From assembly GCF_037038585.1 (NCBI RefSeq), contig NC_092523.1, positions 42,745,001 to 42,809,000 on the forward strand: 64,000 bases of DNA, given 5' to 3'. Each line of letters starts with the position of its first letter. The first letter of the stretch is position 1. The notes beneath the pieces were generated by a model, which had not been told where the DNA came from, did no database searches, and saw nothing but the letters and a program-made list of their open reading frames with translations. Of this stretch, positions 48,801-62,541 are shown one piece after another. Origin of the DNA: Patagioenas fasciata. Lineage: Eukaryota; Chordata; Aves; Columbiformes; Columbidae. The translations under genes were made by a program, and so were the position numbers.

Positions 48801-50106
48801 AACTAAGGAGCAATAGCTACTAAATCTCAGAATAAGAAAATAGTTACTTCACCTGTGTGGTATCTGTACTCGAAAGGCTTGCTTCCCCTTTGGAGTCACT
48901 CTTATGGGAATTTTTAATAAAAGATGAATTAATGTCAGCCCTGAGGATGTGGCCACAAGGCTGAACAAGTCACTCTCAACGTTACAATTTCTCTTCCCTA
49001 ACTTGTGCTGTGAGAAGGAATGGGCTATTAAGTCTAAGTTGTCCCCTAACTGAATTCAGCTGTGAAAATCTTCCTGACTTCAACAGAACCAGATTTACAT
49101 TCTAGGAAAGGCTTGTCTAATGGCAGGATTTTTCCTTGGGTTCTCCACAGCTGGAAGACTTTTACCATATATGATAGAAGTAATAGTGTTATTACTGACA
49201 GGAAAAGGAAGATACACAAAATGTGCAGAAACTACCTGCAGGGATGTTTGCAGCTGTTCAGGGTGTAAGATGATGTGTTGTCCTTTTACAGAACATAATC
49301 AAGCATAACAGTATCTGAATTGTGAATAATAATAGAAGAGAGTACAGAAGTTTAATCTGTTAAAGTATAACCGCATGTCACTAGTGAAAGGTCTTCCTCT
49401 TTACTGTGCCTGAATGGTTGTTTCCCGTCTCTTAATGGTTAGGTGAGTAATGAGGTGAGAATTGTATGATGCCCGTAATGTCCCAGTGGCTTTTATAACT
49501 ACAAATCATTAAAATTAGTTTTACTGTGACTGGGCAATAATGTAAGAAGTGATTTTACCTTCGTACAGTGGTATCTTTCAACCTGTTTGCGAAAGACTCA
49601 GTCTTTCCCTGTACAAGAATGTTAAGTTAATTTGCTATGAAACATTTTTAAGGTAATGCAGCTCCTGGGTGGATATTCTTATGTCAAAGCAGTTTCTTCA
49701 CAATTCAACTTAAAAGTGGTGACAGCCAGATTCCTAACTAAAAAAAAGATCCAAAGTATATGATGATCTATTCAGAGGCTATCTTCGTGTGAAGAGAAAT
49801 TTCTTGTCAGTATTTAATGTTCGTTTTTGTGTTAAGCAACAAAGTTGAAATTAATCTCTACCTACCAGAAACTTTTGTTTGCAATAGCAACTTCAGTATA
49901 AGAACACAGTGCTTTTTCACACTTACACCTCTTTTCATTTTAGGGCAATATTTTACTGTCTTTATTAGAGTTACCAGGCATCCAATCCTCGTGTGCTCTC
50001 ACCTTTGAAAGTGAGGTTATAAATCTTCATAAAACTATGTCTGTCTTAGCATGGCAAGTAGGACATAGATTACTGAAAACACGGATCGAGTATGTGCACA
50101 TAGATT

Positions 50107-50121
50107 TTTTTTTTTTTTTAA
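50107..50121. repeat. Poly(T) tract
   Basis: An uninterrupted T run of about 14 bases followed by taattcag. No associated element was recognised. Confidence 0.75.
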
Positions 50122-51060
50122 TTCAGTAATTTAATTAGCACACATTTTGTAATACAATTACTGTGCTGGGAGCTGAATCTTATATATCTTCTATGTTAAA
50201 AGATTGGAAAGTTCACTTTAATTCTGTTTGGAATGTATGCAGAAGCTTGGACTGCAAGTCACATGAATGTGTATGTTTGATGTGGATCTTCCAAGCAGCA
50301 ATTCTGAGTTGTTAAGTGCTCTCTTATCTTTGTGTCAAATGCTTTTTTTTCCTTTTCCCTGGCTGTATCTCTGTACAAATATTGAGTTGTTTTGGATGAG
50401 AACATTGGATGAAGAACAGTGGTTTCTTTTTAATAAAAATAACTGCTTTGTATATTAAATGTCTTCAAAACAACAACAATAATAATAATTAAAGACCAAC
50501 GAAACTCAATTTACAAAGAAATCCAATTTACTGTTGCTTTGAAATAAAAAATACAAGAATCTGTATCCTTGTTAGGTTAATTCATTCTAGAATTACTTGT
50601 AAACAGCGCATTAAACTAGAAATGCCTAGTAGAGGACCTTTAAAATGTCATATAGCTGGTCCATGGGTGGTTTATTCACTATGTAATATGTGATCTCTGA
50701 ACACATATTTTAAAACATAATTTGATGTTTAAGCAAGGCAGAAGATATTTGCAGCAATCAGTCTATATCTTGCTGATTTTTAAATTTTGCCCATTTTTTA
50801 TTTGATTTCATTTGTTTGGCCAAGTTTTCAATACCAGTAACGTTTAAAGAAAACTGAACTTGTTTTAACAATAATGTGTCTACTGAGAGAGATAGTTTAC
50901 AGGGATTTTTATTACCCAGCCATTTAAAATAGTGTTAAGACCTTTTGGTTTTGCATTGTGAGAACTTGCTACAATAAAATGAAGTGATTTATTATTTAAC
51001 CTGCTAATTAAGATGTGGAAAGAATGTATAATACAAAGCTCTATGAACCATTTCCCTTGA

Positions 51061-51600
51061 GAGGAAATGACTTCCAATGAGGTCCGTACCACAGACGTTT
51101 CCATGTTCAAGACCAAGCTGTGTTCTTCCAGTTCAGAGTTAAAGAGGTACGAACTTCTGAGACACCTTTGTCTTCCCCAGGAGCAGGATGTGACCAATCA
51201 CTTTTTAGCCTGGTCAGAAGAGGGGACTGGGATGCAGCTGGCCCTGAGACACTGTCTCTGAGCTCTTGCAAGCGTCTGCTCTGCATGGAGCATCTTGCCT
51301 TTGTGGGCTTCTGAACCCTGGGGAGCACAGTGGGAAGGTCTTCTGTATGAGGTACCAGCTCCCACTGAGTTCCTGCAAGCAAAGCAGGACATTGCCCACA
51401 TGGTTCATATTTTCTGCTTATTAAAAGAAGAGTGGAATAATGTTTTTTTGCTGTAGGAGGGTTTGACAAGGTGTAAACTGCACAAGGATTCCTGGAATTA
51501 ACTACCGTTACCGGAAGGCAATTGTAATTTAGATACCAGTTTTCACAGTGAATTGATTTGTTTTTGGAAACCCATTTTTGTGCTAGTACTTTATACATTT
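51061..51600. other. G+C-richer patch with overlapping open frames on both strands
   Basis: A minus-strand open frame of 163 codons (51,598-51,107) and plus-strand frames of 64 codons (51,067 and 51,120) overlap here. A pyrimidine-rich acceptor-like tttgtcttccccag ends at 51,180 on the + strand. No protein family is recognised and at most one frame could be real. The region stands out from the A+T-rich surroundings. Confidence 0.25.
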
Positions 51601-54600
51601 CAGACCTTGGGCTGACAAATAAAAATATGATATTATTCTTCCAGCAAATGGGTCTAATGTTAATTTGGTAATGGATTAATATGCAGCTGATTAATTTTTA
51701 AATTAATGGTTAATATGAACTTGGGGGGATTGTAACAATTTATTCTAAACATATAGTCTAGAAAAAGAGGGTGAATTCAGTTTCTGAAATGTTAAATTGA
51801 TTTAGATTCCCAGGGATCTGCCTTTTTTCCCCTCCTGGTATTTCATGCTCCCTGTTTGGAGAAGACAGGTAGGGGCTTGAGGAAACATCAGGAAATGTAG
51901 TTGAGGGTGAAGAGAAAGCAGTGTGGCAATGTTACTGGAGAAGACAGGGAAGTTAGCATGTAGTGAGACTTGAAGCTCTCTGCTATGGGTAAGGAAAACA
52001 CTGCAAACTGATGGACTTGCATACTTGGCAGAACATCTTAGGAGGAGGGTGGGGAAAGGTATGTCTGATATGGAAAAACAAGAATTAACGATCCATTATT
52101 AATCCTCCATTATGTATAATCGCAAAAGATGAAATGCATGCATTGCGATGATCTGGGGAAAATGCTGAGAGGCTCTTGAAGAACTTGTCTTATCCTCTTT
52201 TTCTAGAAAGAAAAAGTGCATCATATTGTAGCTAGTATTAAACCCAAGTCCCGGTTTTATTTTATTTAACCTTAGCTATCTGACAGAATAAGACGTTCTC
52301 TTTACTTTTCTGTAAAGCACCGACATTTTGAAAATGATGCATCAAAATTAGGCTGCTCAACAGTTACCATCTGAAGCTTTGTGTTACAACAAGGTCAACT
52401 TCTTGATATTTTCACTTTTGTCTCTATGGCGAGGAACAAAATGACTTCTCCTTCCCTGAATATATTATATGTTGTAGCCCAGCTCACAGCTCTTCCAGTT
52501 ATCTCCTAATATGCAAAAGGGAGTCTTCAAACAATTAGTCTGTGAGCTATTTGTTCTTTCCCTCACTTCTCTTCACTTGTACATACAAGAAGCAGTGCTG
52601 GTGTACTACTGGTCCTTGAGACCTAAGGAAATGGGTAGGATCCAAAAACTGAAAAATGGCAGAAATGCTTTGTCTGTAGGGCAAGAAGGATCAGTTCCAA
52701 CCTCAGCCTTAGAAGTTCAGCATATCTGGACTTTGAGGGAGAAAGGGGTATTGCATCATTAGCCCTGTGAAGAAATGGAGGACTTCAGTATGAAGGCTGA
52801 GGCACCTTTCAAGTGCAGCAAATCAACCTAATTTTTGTAGACCATACTATAAACTTTCTAAATATCTGAAGTCAAAAGCAGTTCTTGAAAATAGATGCCA
52901 TGGTACTGGGAAAATATAAAAAAATATTTGCCTGGTACTTTTCAGTCAGCTTCAGCAGCTTATTAATGTTAATGTAAATTAAATAACTACAACAATAATA
53001 GTCTCATTGTTAAAAAAAAAACTTCTGATGCCTATGTTCTGTTGACTGAACAGATAGAAAAGTAAATTCACTACTGTTAAATATACATGACTGAAAAGTG
53101 TGGAAGAAACCAAACGTATCTTCTGAATTAAAAGTTTCTCCTTTTGGAATTTAGAGCAGATGTGCTCTGTAAAATAAGCCCTGGTGGTTTTGTTAAGGCC
53201 ATGACGTGGGGTTGTAAAAAGGTGCTGAAGCAGCTTCATGGGTCGTGGTTCATTAACTCTAATTGTCATGTCTGGATTCCATCTGATGGATGATCAGGTT
53301 CTTCCTTTCTCACTTCCTTTTTCTCACTGTCTTCAGGTGGCGAGCTTCCAGAGCTACCTCAGTGAACTTGGGTAATATTCTAAACCACTTCAGTCATACT
53401 TGGATGTGTCTTTTTCTTCTTGGATTTGCTCCTTTTCTTGTAATCTTTCTGTGTGGAGCTTTCCTCTGGGGAGAATAGAGAAGTTATGTTACATAAATTT
53501 TCCTACTTGACATACCTTAAAAATAGAAAATGCAAAAGGCTTATCGAGCACCAAGTACCTTCTGATTTTTGGCTTGACATGAGGGAGTGAAGCAGCGATG
53601 TTTTATGTACCACCCACATAAAAAAACCCACATAATTGATAGTATTTGGCCATCTGTGTGTTTCTCAAGTTCTTGTTTCTTTATTAGAAGTAACTGTGAG
53701 CCAAAAGCAGAACATTAACTCTATGGACAGTGGAAAAGATACAGGATAATAAAGAATGTTCCTCCCTTTATTTCAAGCTATTTGTGACTGAAAGTTGTGT
53801 CATGATTGTTCTGTATCCCTAAATAAGGAATTAATGCTTTCAAACTAATGTTAAACACCACCTCTCTTTTTAGCAGTGAATATATTTCTACGGGCATAGA
53901 ACTACGTGTTTTCTCCACTAGAATTAAAATACTTAAAAAATGTTCAGAACTAGCAACTTATTTGGCAAGTCTAATTCCAAAGCATAATTAAAACCTTATG
54001 TCATGATAGCAGAAGGAATAAACTTTTATCACTATGGAGGATTACAACTTGATTGGTTTTCAGTGTGGTTTAAATACCATTAAGTACTGTTCTTTAAAAT
54101 AGGTAAATAAGTAGTGCAGCATTGTTAAACATTCATTTCATTAGCGTGATTTGTAGTAGGGAATTTTCCGAAATCAAGAGAAATAAGAGCTGTAAATCTG
54201 AACTCATGTTCTGAGTTTATAAAATCAAAGCCTAAGATTCTATAACGTTGTCTTTTCTTGGCTGTTAATGTTATCATAAGTATTAAAAAAAATATTTAAT
54301 TTTATATCCTTGATATACTGTGCCAAAATAAAATGGTCAATAAACTGTAAACATGTGAAACAGTTGCAACACTTCTCATGTTACTGTTTTTAAATCTATT
54401 GAATTGTCTATACATGTAGACTCTAAGGTTTTGAAAAAAAATTCTTATGAATCCATTTGCCATTAATAGCAGACAGAGAACTTCCTGGAAGTATTACCAA
54501 CATATTAGATATCTTTAAGTGTAAATATATTTTTTAAAATTTTGATTTTTTAAAGTGTATTGCATTTTTGTTAATGAATTTGTTTTCCTTCAGAATGCCA

Positions 54601-57600
54601 CCATCATGGGATATTCCTATCAGAGTTATCTGATACTGATTTCTCAAAATCCTATTGGCATTTATGTTTCTTTTAAAATATTTCTGATATTGGAAAATAT
54701 GAAGAAATGTCACAGACATATTGAGTATCCTACTTCCCACTTCTGTTAACTTGTTCAAAAGGTCACTTTGCTCATTTATAAATGCATTTGGATATAGCTT
54801 TCTATATGACATATGAATCTTAGGACAGTATTATTCTGTTTGTTCACGTTTATTATCTGAGCAGTGGTTTCATTATTTGACTTACAATCCTAAAAAATAC
54901 CAAGTGTGTAACAAAATTAGAACAGGATATCTTACCCATGTTTCAATATGCCTTCTGACTTTTATTAAAATAGTCTTCCTATTCTCTCAAAAAAATCTGA
55001 TGCTACTCTATAGTATAAACTCACTATTTCATTCTGGGTTCTGCATATCAGTATTAATTTCCTTCTTTTACAGCCTCCACTTTTCTATTATTTATTGTAA
55101 GTTGGGGTCTAACTGATATGACCATGGCACGCTAAGCTCATTAGTCTGTAATTCTGCAGTTTTCTCCATAGTATCCATGTGTCTGGAGCATAAAACAGAG
55201 ATGAAGACTGAAGGATTATTCAACAGCATCTTTCATTTGTAGTCTCACCACAGTTTCATATTTTTATTGTCTGAAAATCGACTTTTTCCCTCCATTTTAT
55301 TTTCACACTGCAATATCTTCAGCCTGTTGTGGTCCTTTAAATTTTCTTTTGTACAAGAAGGAAGGTGAAAGATGTTTAAATATACTCATAAACCATTTTT
55401 ATGCAAAAGTCTCACTTTGTCATTCTTCAATGTTATTTTACTTTGGTGTCCACTTTTCCTCTGGGAAGGCTGACTAATTTCCTTCATGTTACAGTTTCAT
55501 ATGCATCCTAGTCCATGTTTTCAGATATTTGGCCTTTATTAGCTAAATAAAATAGAATATAGTTTCTGCTTTGATAGCATCCAAACCCTGAAATTCATCA
55601 TTAGGGAGTTACCCCATTTCCAGTTCTTTTCTCTTGGACCACCACTAGTTGTTTTCAAATTTCAGTCTTTGCATAAGCTGAACATCCTTAGGCTTTGATA
55701 TCTGATCTGTACAATGTGCCATCAAAGAAAATGAGGCCAGCATATATTTGACCTGCTACATAAATTTGCAGCTAGGAAAAATATTAGATTCCCTGAGAAG
55801 AATGCTGATGCCTTTAGATGTTGTGAAGTCTAGTTTGATTTTCTTTCCTTTTTTTTGTTTGCTTGTTTGGGGTTTTTTGTTTGTTTTTTGTTATTCCCTC
55901 ATCTCCATCTACTCCTCTCTACTTTCTCCATAACTGACTGGTCCTGAAGTCCTTAGGCACCTATCTTCTTACCTTTAAAATATGCACTTTTATTTTTACA
56001 GCCTTCCAAAATGCATTTATCCAATACTTAAAATATTTGTCTAACCTGTTCTTTAATTATCTTCTGTATTTGAACTGTTACAGGACTCAGGTCTTTGCCT
56101 TGGTAATATACCTTTTTTTGAATTGTTCTTTCTGTTCGGGCTCATGAGTCTCATTTGTCTCATTTAGGCTATGGCCTATGCCAAACATGGCCAAATTATG
56201 TCAGCCTGACTAGTTACAGATGAGCCATCCCACGTGTTTGTGTGAGTGTTCTTAACTTGCCACACATGCAAGGAAAGTGCTGTTAGTTGGCATCTCAGTG
56301 AAAGAAGTTTTAAAAGCCCTGTGTTTAATATATGTGGGTGTAAGTTTATACATGGAGGAACAGACAAGGTAGACTGTTTCTAGATGGAGAAGGTGATGCA
56401 CAGTCGTAGAAAAGTAGACCAGGAGGGGGGTGCTTGTGATTAACTAGTCACTATTAGTTTCTATTGCCCTTGATATTAGTTGCTTCACCATGTTTCCAGT
56501 TTTTATAAATCTTTTTTGATATTAAGAGATCACTGAAAAGCAGCTAGGTTTTTTACCCTAACTTTGCCTTATTTTACCTTGTATCACCTGTATTTTACCT
56601 TGTATCACCTGTATCACCTGAGTATTTTCTCTTTCTCCTGCACCTCGTGACACATTAGATTATCTTCTGTGAATATCCCATTAACTATCTCTGAATGTTT
56701 TGATTTTTGTTTTGTTTTGTTTTGGGTTTTTTTTGTTAGCTTCCCTCATGTTGGAAACGCTTCTTGAGGAGGTTTATGGAAGTCAGGAGCATCCTCTGCT
56801 ATGGAACAGGCAATACGGAGGTCTTCAACTTAGAGGTTAGTAGATTCCTCACTGTTTTTAGATGGAAGATGCATGAAATCAAATAATTATGAGGAAATAT
56901 ACTGGTTTAAAAGACCTGACATTTCAAAAACATGTTTTATAAAGTATTTTTCTATTTAACCCTAGGTATCAGCCTTATTGAGTAATGAAAATATTTAGAG
57001 AAATTGAGTTTTTTTAGAAATCAATCCATCAAAAACTTATTCTTTGTTCTACACCAGTTTGAGCACAGATTTATGACATTTTCACAGAAATCTCCCCCCA
57101 CCTTTTCTTCCCACTGCATCAGCCACAAACAAAATTTATATGGAATTCAAGACTATATAGTGAAGAACACAGGAAATTAAAAGAAAACAAATTCTATTCT
57201 GAGGTATGTTTCCAAGGTTCCCGACAGGTTGTACAAAAGCCTACCTAAGGTCACTTATCTATGCTTTGACAGCTACCGCTATTCTTTACTTGATGAAAGC
57301 TGCCTGGGTTCTGTGGAGGCAGAGGTAGAATGGGAACTCAGTGGAACAGAAAGGAACATAAGAGCCATGCAGAATTGTGAACTAATTCAGACACACATTT
57401 CACATGTTTCTAGCTACAAAGTGAGTCTGAGTACATGCTCCTACAGGTAGCTTTGCAATATCTTAATAATTTCCTAGGGCACAAAGCCAGGAGACATCCC
57501 TGAGATTAGTGAGTCATTTTCTTCCTAAATTCTTTCCGATATGAATTCTTCTGCACATGCAGAACTGGAAACCTCCATCGTATTTGCAAAACATAGTCCT

Positions 57601-60560
57601 CAAAAAGCCCTTTCTAAACACCATTCACACAGATGGGGTACAAGAGTATCATGTTACTAAAGGAAAAGAGAACAGGAGCTGGTGGAGTGTTCTTATATAT
57701 TGTCTTCCTCCAACCCGAACTGTTAGTTTTCTAATCTGGGAAGGACTCCTTAAGTTCTCTGGCACTTACTCTGCTATTTATTTATCTGCAACATTTACCT
57801 CCCGGGGAGAGGGAAACTGTTGTGTACTTCTGAGTTTAATATGAAAGTCAACCCATCCGTGAGTGTTACCCAACAATTCAAAAGCATGACTATGACTACG
57901 TCACTATGACTTCAATATGGATTGAATTTAGTCTTAAAATAATATAGACCAATTCTTTAGGGATTCCTGGGAGAGTCTTAATGTTGAGTTCTAACTCCCA
58001 CATCGTCAGTTTGAAAACATAGAGCTGTTTTTCCTTTCTTTTCTATCCTCCCCATAGTGCTTTTCAAAGGCGGCTTACTTTCCTTGAGTTTTACCACAAA
58101 GGTAGTTAGTAAACTTTACACCCTATATGTTGGGAGGCAAAGGAATGACCTGAAAGCACCCTGGTAATATGTTTGTGTGTGGGGAGACTTGCTGTAGGCC
58201 TCTTAGGTTTCTCCAGATATTTTCTCAGAAAAAATCCAACCAACCAACCAAAAAACCAAGAAAAGAAAACTATCTTGCTCCTAATAACCCAGACCCCTTG
58301 AATTTTGTATTTGATTTTGATATAACTGTCTTTGAATACCTCCATTTAATTTTGATCAGCACAAGGCATTGCATGGTCTGCTCACTATGCTGTTTTTTGA
58401 GTCAAAATCCGGAATTCAGTCTGCACGTGACAGGGCAGTGGCAGGTGATGTTGATGGATGGAAGCATCTCCCAGTGCTGATACTGATTGAATGGGAGGCT
58501 GGGAGGAAAAGCACTTGTTGCTACAGGGTTTTCCTCCTGCCAGGTAAGTGATATAATTAACCAAGCACTCATTCTGGTTCTGCTGTGCTGTCCTGTGAGT
58601 CTTCTTCCTGGTAATGTGCCTTTTCAGTGCTTTCTGTCCAACCCTCAAGCAGTTTGGCACAGGTCCTCCAGTGGGACAGGAGCACAGCCATCACTTAGCA
58701 ATTAAGACCATTCATGGAGGAAGTAGAAGACTTCATTTCAGTACATTCCTCAAAGGAGCCGAAAGACACCAAAACAAGTGCTAATCCACCAAATTACAAC
58801 CTAAGCTGAAAGCACAATCTATCCTGTTGCAAGTGTGCAGAAAATAAGTAGAATTCACTAGGCTTCTGCTGTGGTTTGTGCACTTGCCCAGAGGAAGGTG
58901 CACAATTGAGTCTTCTGAAAAGAATAATTAGTTTGTTTATGTTGCTCTGGTGACTCTGTACCACTGGGAAGGCACTGAGCCCAGCATGAAGAAGGCAGAT
59001 TGTGCCTCCTGCACAGCCCTGATGGCTCTTACTGACCAGCATATGGTGGGATTTGGGAGTCAATGCTTTGTGCAGAGTTGTGTTTGACCCAATATAGACA
59101 GATTCCTGCTCAGCATACAGGGTACAGGACATACAGGATCAGCTTAAAAGGTACATCTTGCGTTGTGTCTTCTGCGACAGTGCCCATTAGCAAATACTTG
59201 CTAACTTTTAGAGGAGGAGTTAAAGAAGCAGATATGTATTGAGTGAAAGAAACAGATACGTATGTAGTGAGTTTTCCTCAAAGCATGAATTTAGGATGTT
59301 CTCAGGTAATAAGAAAATAAGAAAACTTACAATTATAAAGAAAAATATAAGGGAAAGGTGGAATGTGCCTTTATCCTCTTATATGTCTAAGGATGGCATG
59401 GCTACTTATTTAGCACTTTTATAGTATTCTGAGATGAGATGTGCTATGACTGGTCATTCCTAAAAATAATTCTGAATGGATTCTTATTCTGAAGCTCAAG
59501 TGAGTCTTTCCCACTGATTTCAGTGAACTTCGTTTCTAAGTACTCCTAGCAGTAAAAGGGACATATGCCACATGCTGAGGAGTCTTACATGTTCAGGTAA
59601 TTTTATTAAATTTAAAAAACTTTATAAAAATACCTATTGTGAAACCCAAGTAATACTTAAATATTCTGTGTCCATAATGTAGTGTAAACTGTATTATAAG
59701 TTGCATAAGGATATTATTGCAGTGTTTAAAATGGGTATTGAAAAATACCTTCATTTTACTGCTATATTATCAAACGAGTTGTAAGAAACATTTGTGGTTG
59801 ATTTTAAAACAAGGAATGTAAACTCCAACATTTCAAATAATTTTTTACCAAATTAACTGAAATTTTACTGTCATTTTGCTACTCAAATAGGTGGGATACT
59901 TCTGAATATTTTATAATATGGGTATAGTTTTGTCCTCCTATTAGAGAGGTTCTTGAATTATTTTAAAGACCTTTCACACAGGGCAAAATCAAACGTTAAT
60001 GACAGAAGGAACAGTTGTTAAAGAGAGGTGTTGATCATAACAAAGCCTAAAAAATACTAATTGCATTATTCTATGCTGCGACACAATCTTTAATAAGACC
60101 TGAGAGCAGCTTGAGAATTGTGAAGCAGCAGAAAAAAAAAAGACATTAAGTGACTGTGTAATCCCATGGTCTTTGACATTATTAATTGTGCCACCACATG
60201 GGGCGGAGCAAAATAAAAAGAAAACTCTCTAAACCTTACTATTTTGGTGGTTTAGAGTTTGAAAATATTGACTTCTAGATCAGAATGTGTCAAGCCTATG
60301 GATTGTGCTATTGCCCCTCCTCATGGAAAGAAACAGATTCTAAACAATCAAATCAACATATGTCACTAAGCATTGTTACCAAGATGGCAAAGAAGGTCCT
60401 TTTGTAACTAAAGAAAGGTTAAACATTAGTTCTCCAGGTTTCCTTCTACAGATCTAACACTGCTGTTATGTGCTTTGATTTTTTTGCTAATAAACACAAG
60501 TGCACAGCCAAGTCTCTTTATTCCTGAAATTATACTTTGTAGGTGTTGTAGGTAACATAC
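51601..60560. other. Non-coding DNA, probable SMIM31 intron
   Basis: If SMIM31 extends leftward from 63,864 as its orientation requires, part of this stretch is its intron and should hold its last coding exon. A minus-strand acceptor with a strong pyrimidine tract lies at 52,204-52,219. Tandem repeats at 56,570-56,620, low-complexity tracts at 55,854-55,890 and 56,707-56,736, and an exon-like 96-bp window at 56,740-56,835 are the only other structures noticed. Confidence 0.45.
56570..56620. repeat. Tandem repeat, 21 bp x 2 plus partial third unit
   Basis: tattttaccttgtatcacctg occurs twice exactly in succession (56,570-56,611), followed by a 9-bp partial copy (tatcacctg). Confidence 0.9.
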
Positions 60561-60583
60561 AGGTGAGGACTGATGAAGCTGGG

Positions 60584-60601
60584 ATGTTTCCATGGAAACA
60601 T
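60584..60601. promoter_or_regulatory. Perfect 18-bp palindrome, X-box-like
   Basis: ATGTTTCCATGGAAACAT is its own reverse complement. Its core GTTTCCATGGAAAC matches the shape of RFX-type X-boxes (two half-sites around ATGG). Function is inferred only. Confidence 0.4.
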
Positions 60602-62541
60602 GTGAAAAACTTTACAATGTAATGCAAAGTTTTTTATTTAAAATTATTTAGGAATTCCTAATAATATAAGAAAATTATTCAGTTTGTCCTTTTCCTCAGC
60701 ATTTTGTTCCCTGGTGTAATCAGGTTTACTTACTAGTACAAAAACATTGCTCCCAATGTTACCTTTTTTTTTTCATTTATTTCTTGCAGTGTTCAGAACT
60801 TGGCCCTTACCCTTTTCTTTCTGTAAAGTAGTAGCTGATGTACAACATTTATTGTTCCCTTTGGTTGGATTCTGGCAGTTTTGGATTCCAGAAATTGCTG
60901 ATGTCATTTTTCTAGAAATAATCTGCTCTTTGCAAATGGGTAATGACTGAGCTTGCTTGAGCCTTTATTTTTATAAGAAAGAGAAACAGAAGGGGTTTTG
61001 TCCGCAGATTTGGGTGCTTGCAGTATTCCATGTGACTCTATGCCTTCTCACCAGCAGTTCGTAATGGAAAGAAATTCTTGTTAGACAGAATCCTTTCCTA
61101 GATTTCTGTAACAGAGGCAGATTTAAGGATTTTGTACCAGTGGCGAGGGAACACATCAGGGCATCTGTATGAAAAAAGGCATTGTAAGTAATTTAAGTGA
61201 TTTTAACTTAAGTAGCTGTTAAAAATAATGGTGTAATATGGGCAATCCTTCCTTTTCTTCCTCTGTATGTATAACTGCTTTTCTTTTCTGGAAAAAAAAT
61301 ATTTATAGATCACAATAAACAAATTTTATGGACAAGTGTTGCTTGCTAGTATCTTATTGTATTACCATTCGATTATTCTGTGTAAGTGGAAAAAACCTGT
61401 AAATTTATTCAACTGCAATTAGTGCATATGAAATCAAGTTTTCCTGAGGCAAAAATCTGCTAAGTAAATAGCACTCCCTTGCATGCACCTGTGTTTGGAA
61501 TAGCTTGTCATGCTATAGAGATATGGATGGCAAGACAGGTATTTCAGTCTTCAGACTTGAGATATCAATTCTAGCAGACACCGCTGAGAGTGCCAGGCTT
61601 CCAGGAATTCATGTGTTGTTCCTGCTCTTCGCAAGAGAATTCTTCAAGCAGCGCAGCTAGTGGCTCTCGATGACTAGAGAACTCCCTCCAGTGGGAGATT
61701 TATTGCATGAACTTTACTTGAAACTGTGCTCTTCTAATGATTGTCTCTCTTTGGCAGCAAATGTATCATAAGCTATTAATGTCTTGCTCCCTTTTACTTT
61801 TCTACAATAAATCTGTAGTCTTATATATTTCTTAGAACACAACTGTGTAAAGCACATTGCTCTTTGCTTTAAGGAGCTGTGGGTTGGTTCTTGAGGGGCA
61901 TACAGGTCAAATAGTTAAAGGAACTGAAGTAAAGGCTTACCTGCTACACACCAGAAAGAATCTAAAGAACCCATCAGACTGCTTCCCCGCTGTTATTCCT
62001 TATACAGAAGAGCAACAGTGGCACTAGGGCATGACAATTATGTTCCATGTAAGTTGTGATGGTAGGTTTAGCCTTTCTCATAGGGCAGCTGGAAACACAT
62101 GCTGCAATCTCCTTCAGAAGGACACAGCCACTACAGATGCCCAAACAATTTGCATTCTTGTTGGCTTTTGCTCTCTGTCCTTAACCTGGCATGTGAAGAA
62201 CTAGCCCTATTGAGTCCACAAAGATTTGGCACCTATGAGCTCTTGCATCAGGATCCTGCTCTCATATAGTGCTCAGCAGAAGATTTAGCTTTTATTTTGC
62301 CAACAGAAGGCATGGCTGTAGTGATAAAAACAGAAAAGTGAAAAGTTCTCATGCAATTTTGACACTCGGGAAGCTGAAAGAAAGGAAGGAGACCTAACCT
62401 TGTCCTTTGCACGCTGGCAGGCATAAATTTAAAATCGAAACGATTCCATTAGCTTCCCTTTTTAATGTTGTAAGACATGTCAGTTGTAGACAGGTGAAAG
62501 TGTGTCTCATTTTCCCGTTCATGCCTGCACTAAATGTGTTT

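Larger units (their letters stand above)
42481..51060. other. Non-coding DNA, right-middle part
   Basis: A+T-rich with no supported exon. It includes the longest open frame of the window (44,374-44,883, 169 codons, unassigned), a T18 run at 43,285-43,302 and a SINE-like fragment at 45,740-45,830. The last part is probably SMIM31 intron or flank. Confidence 0.5.
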
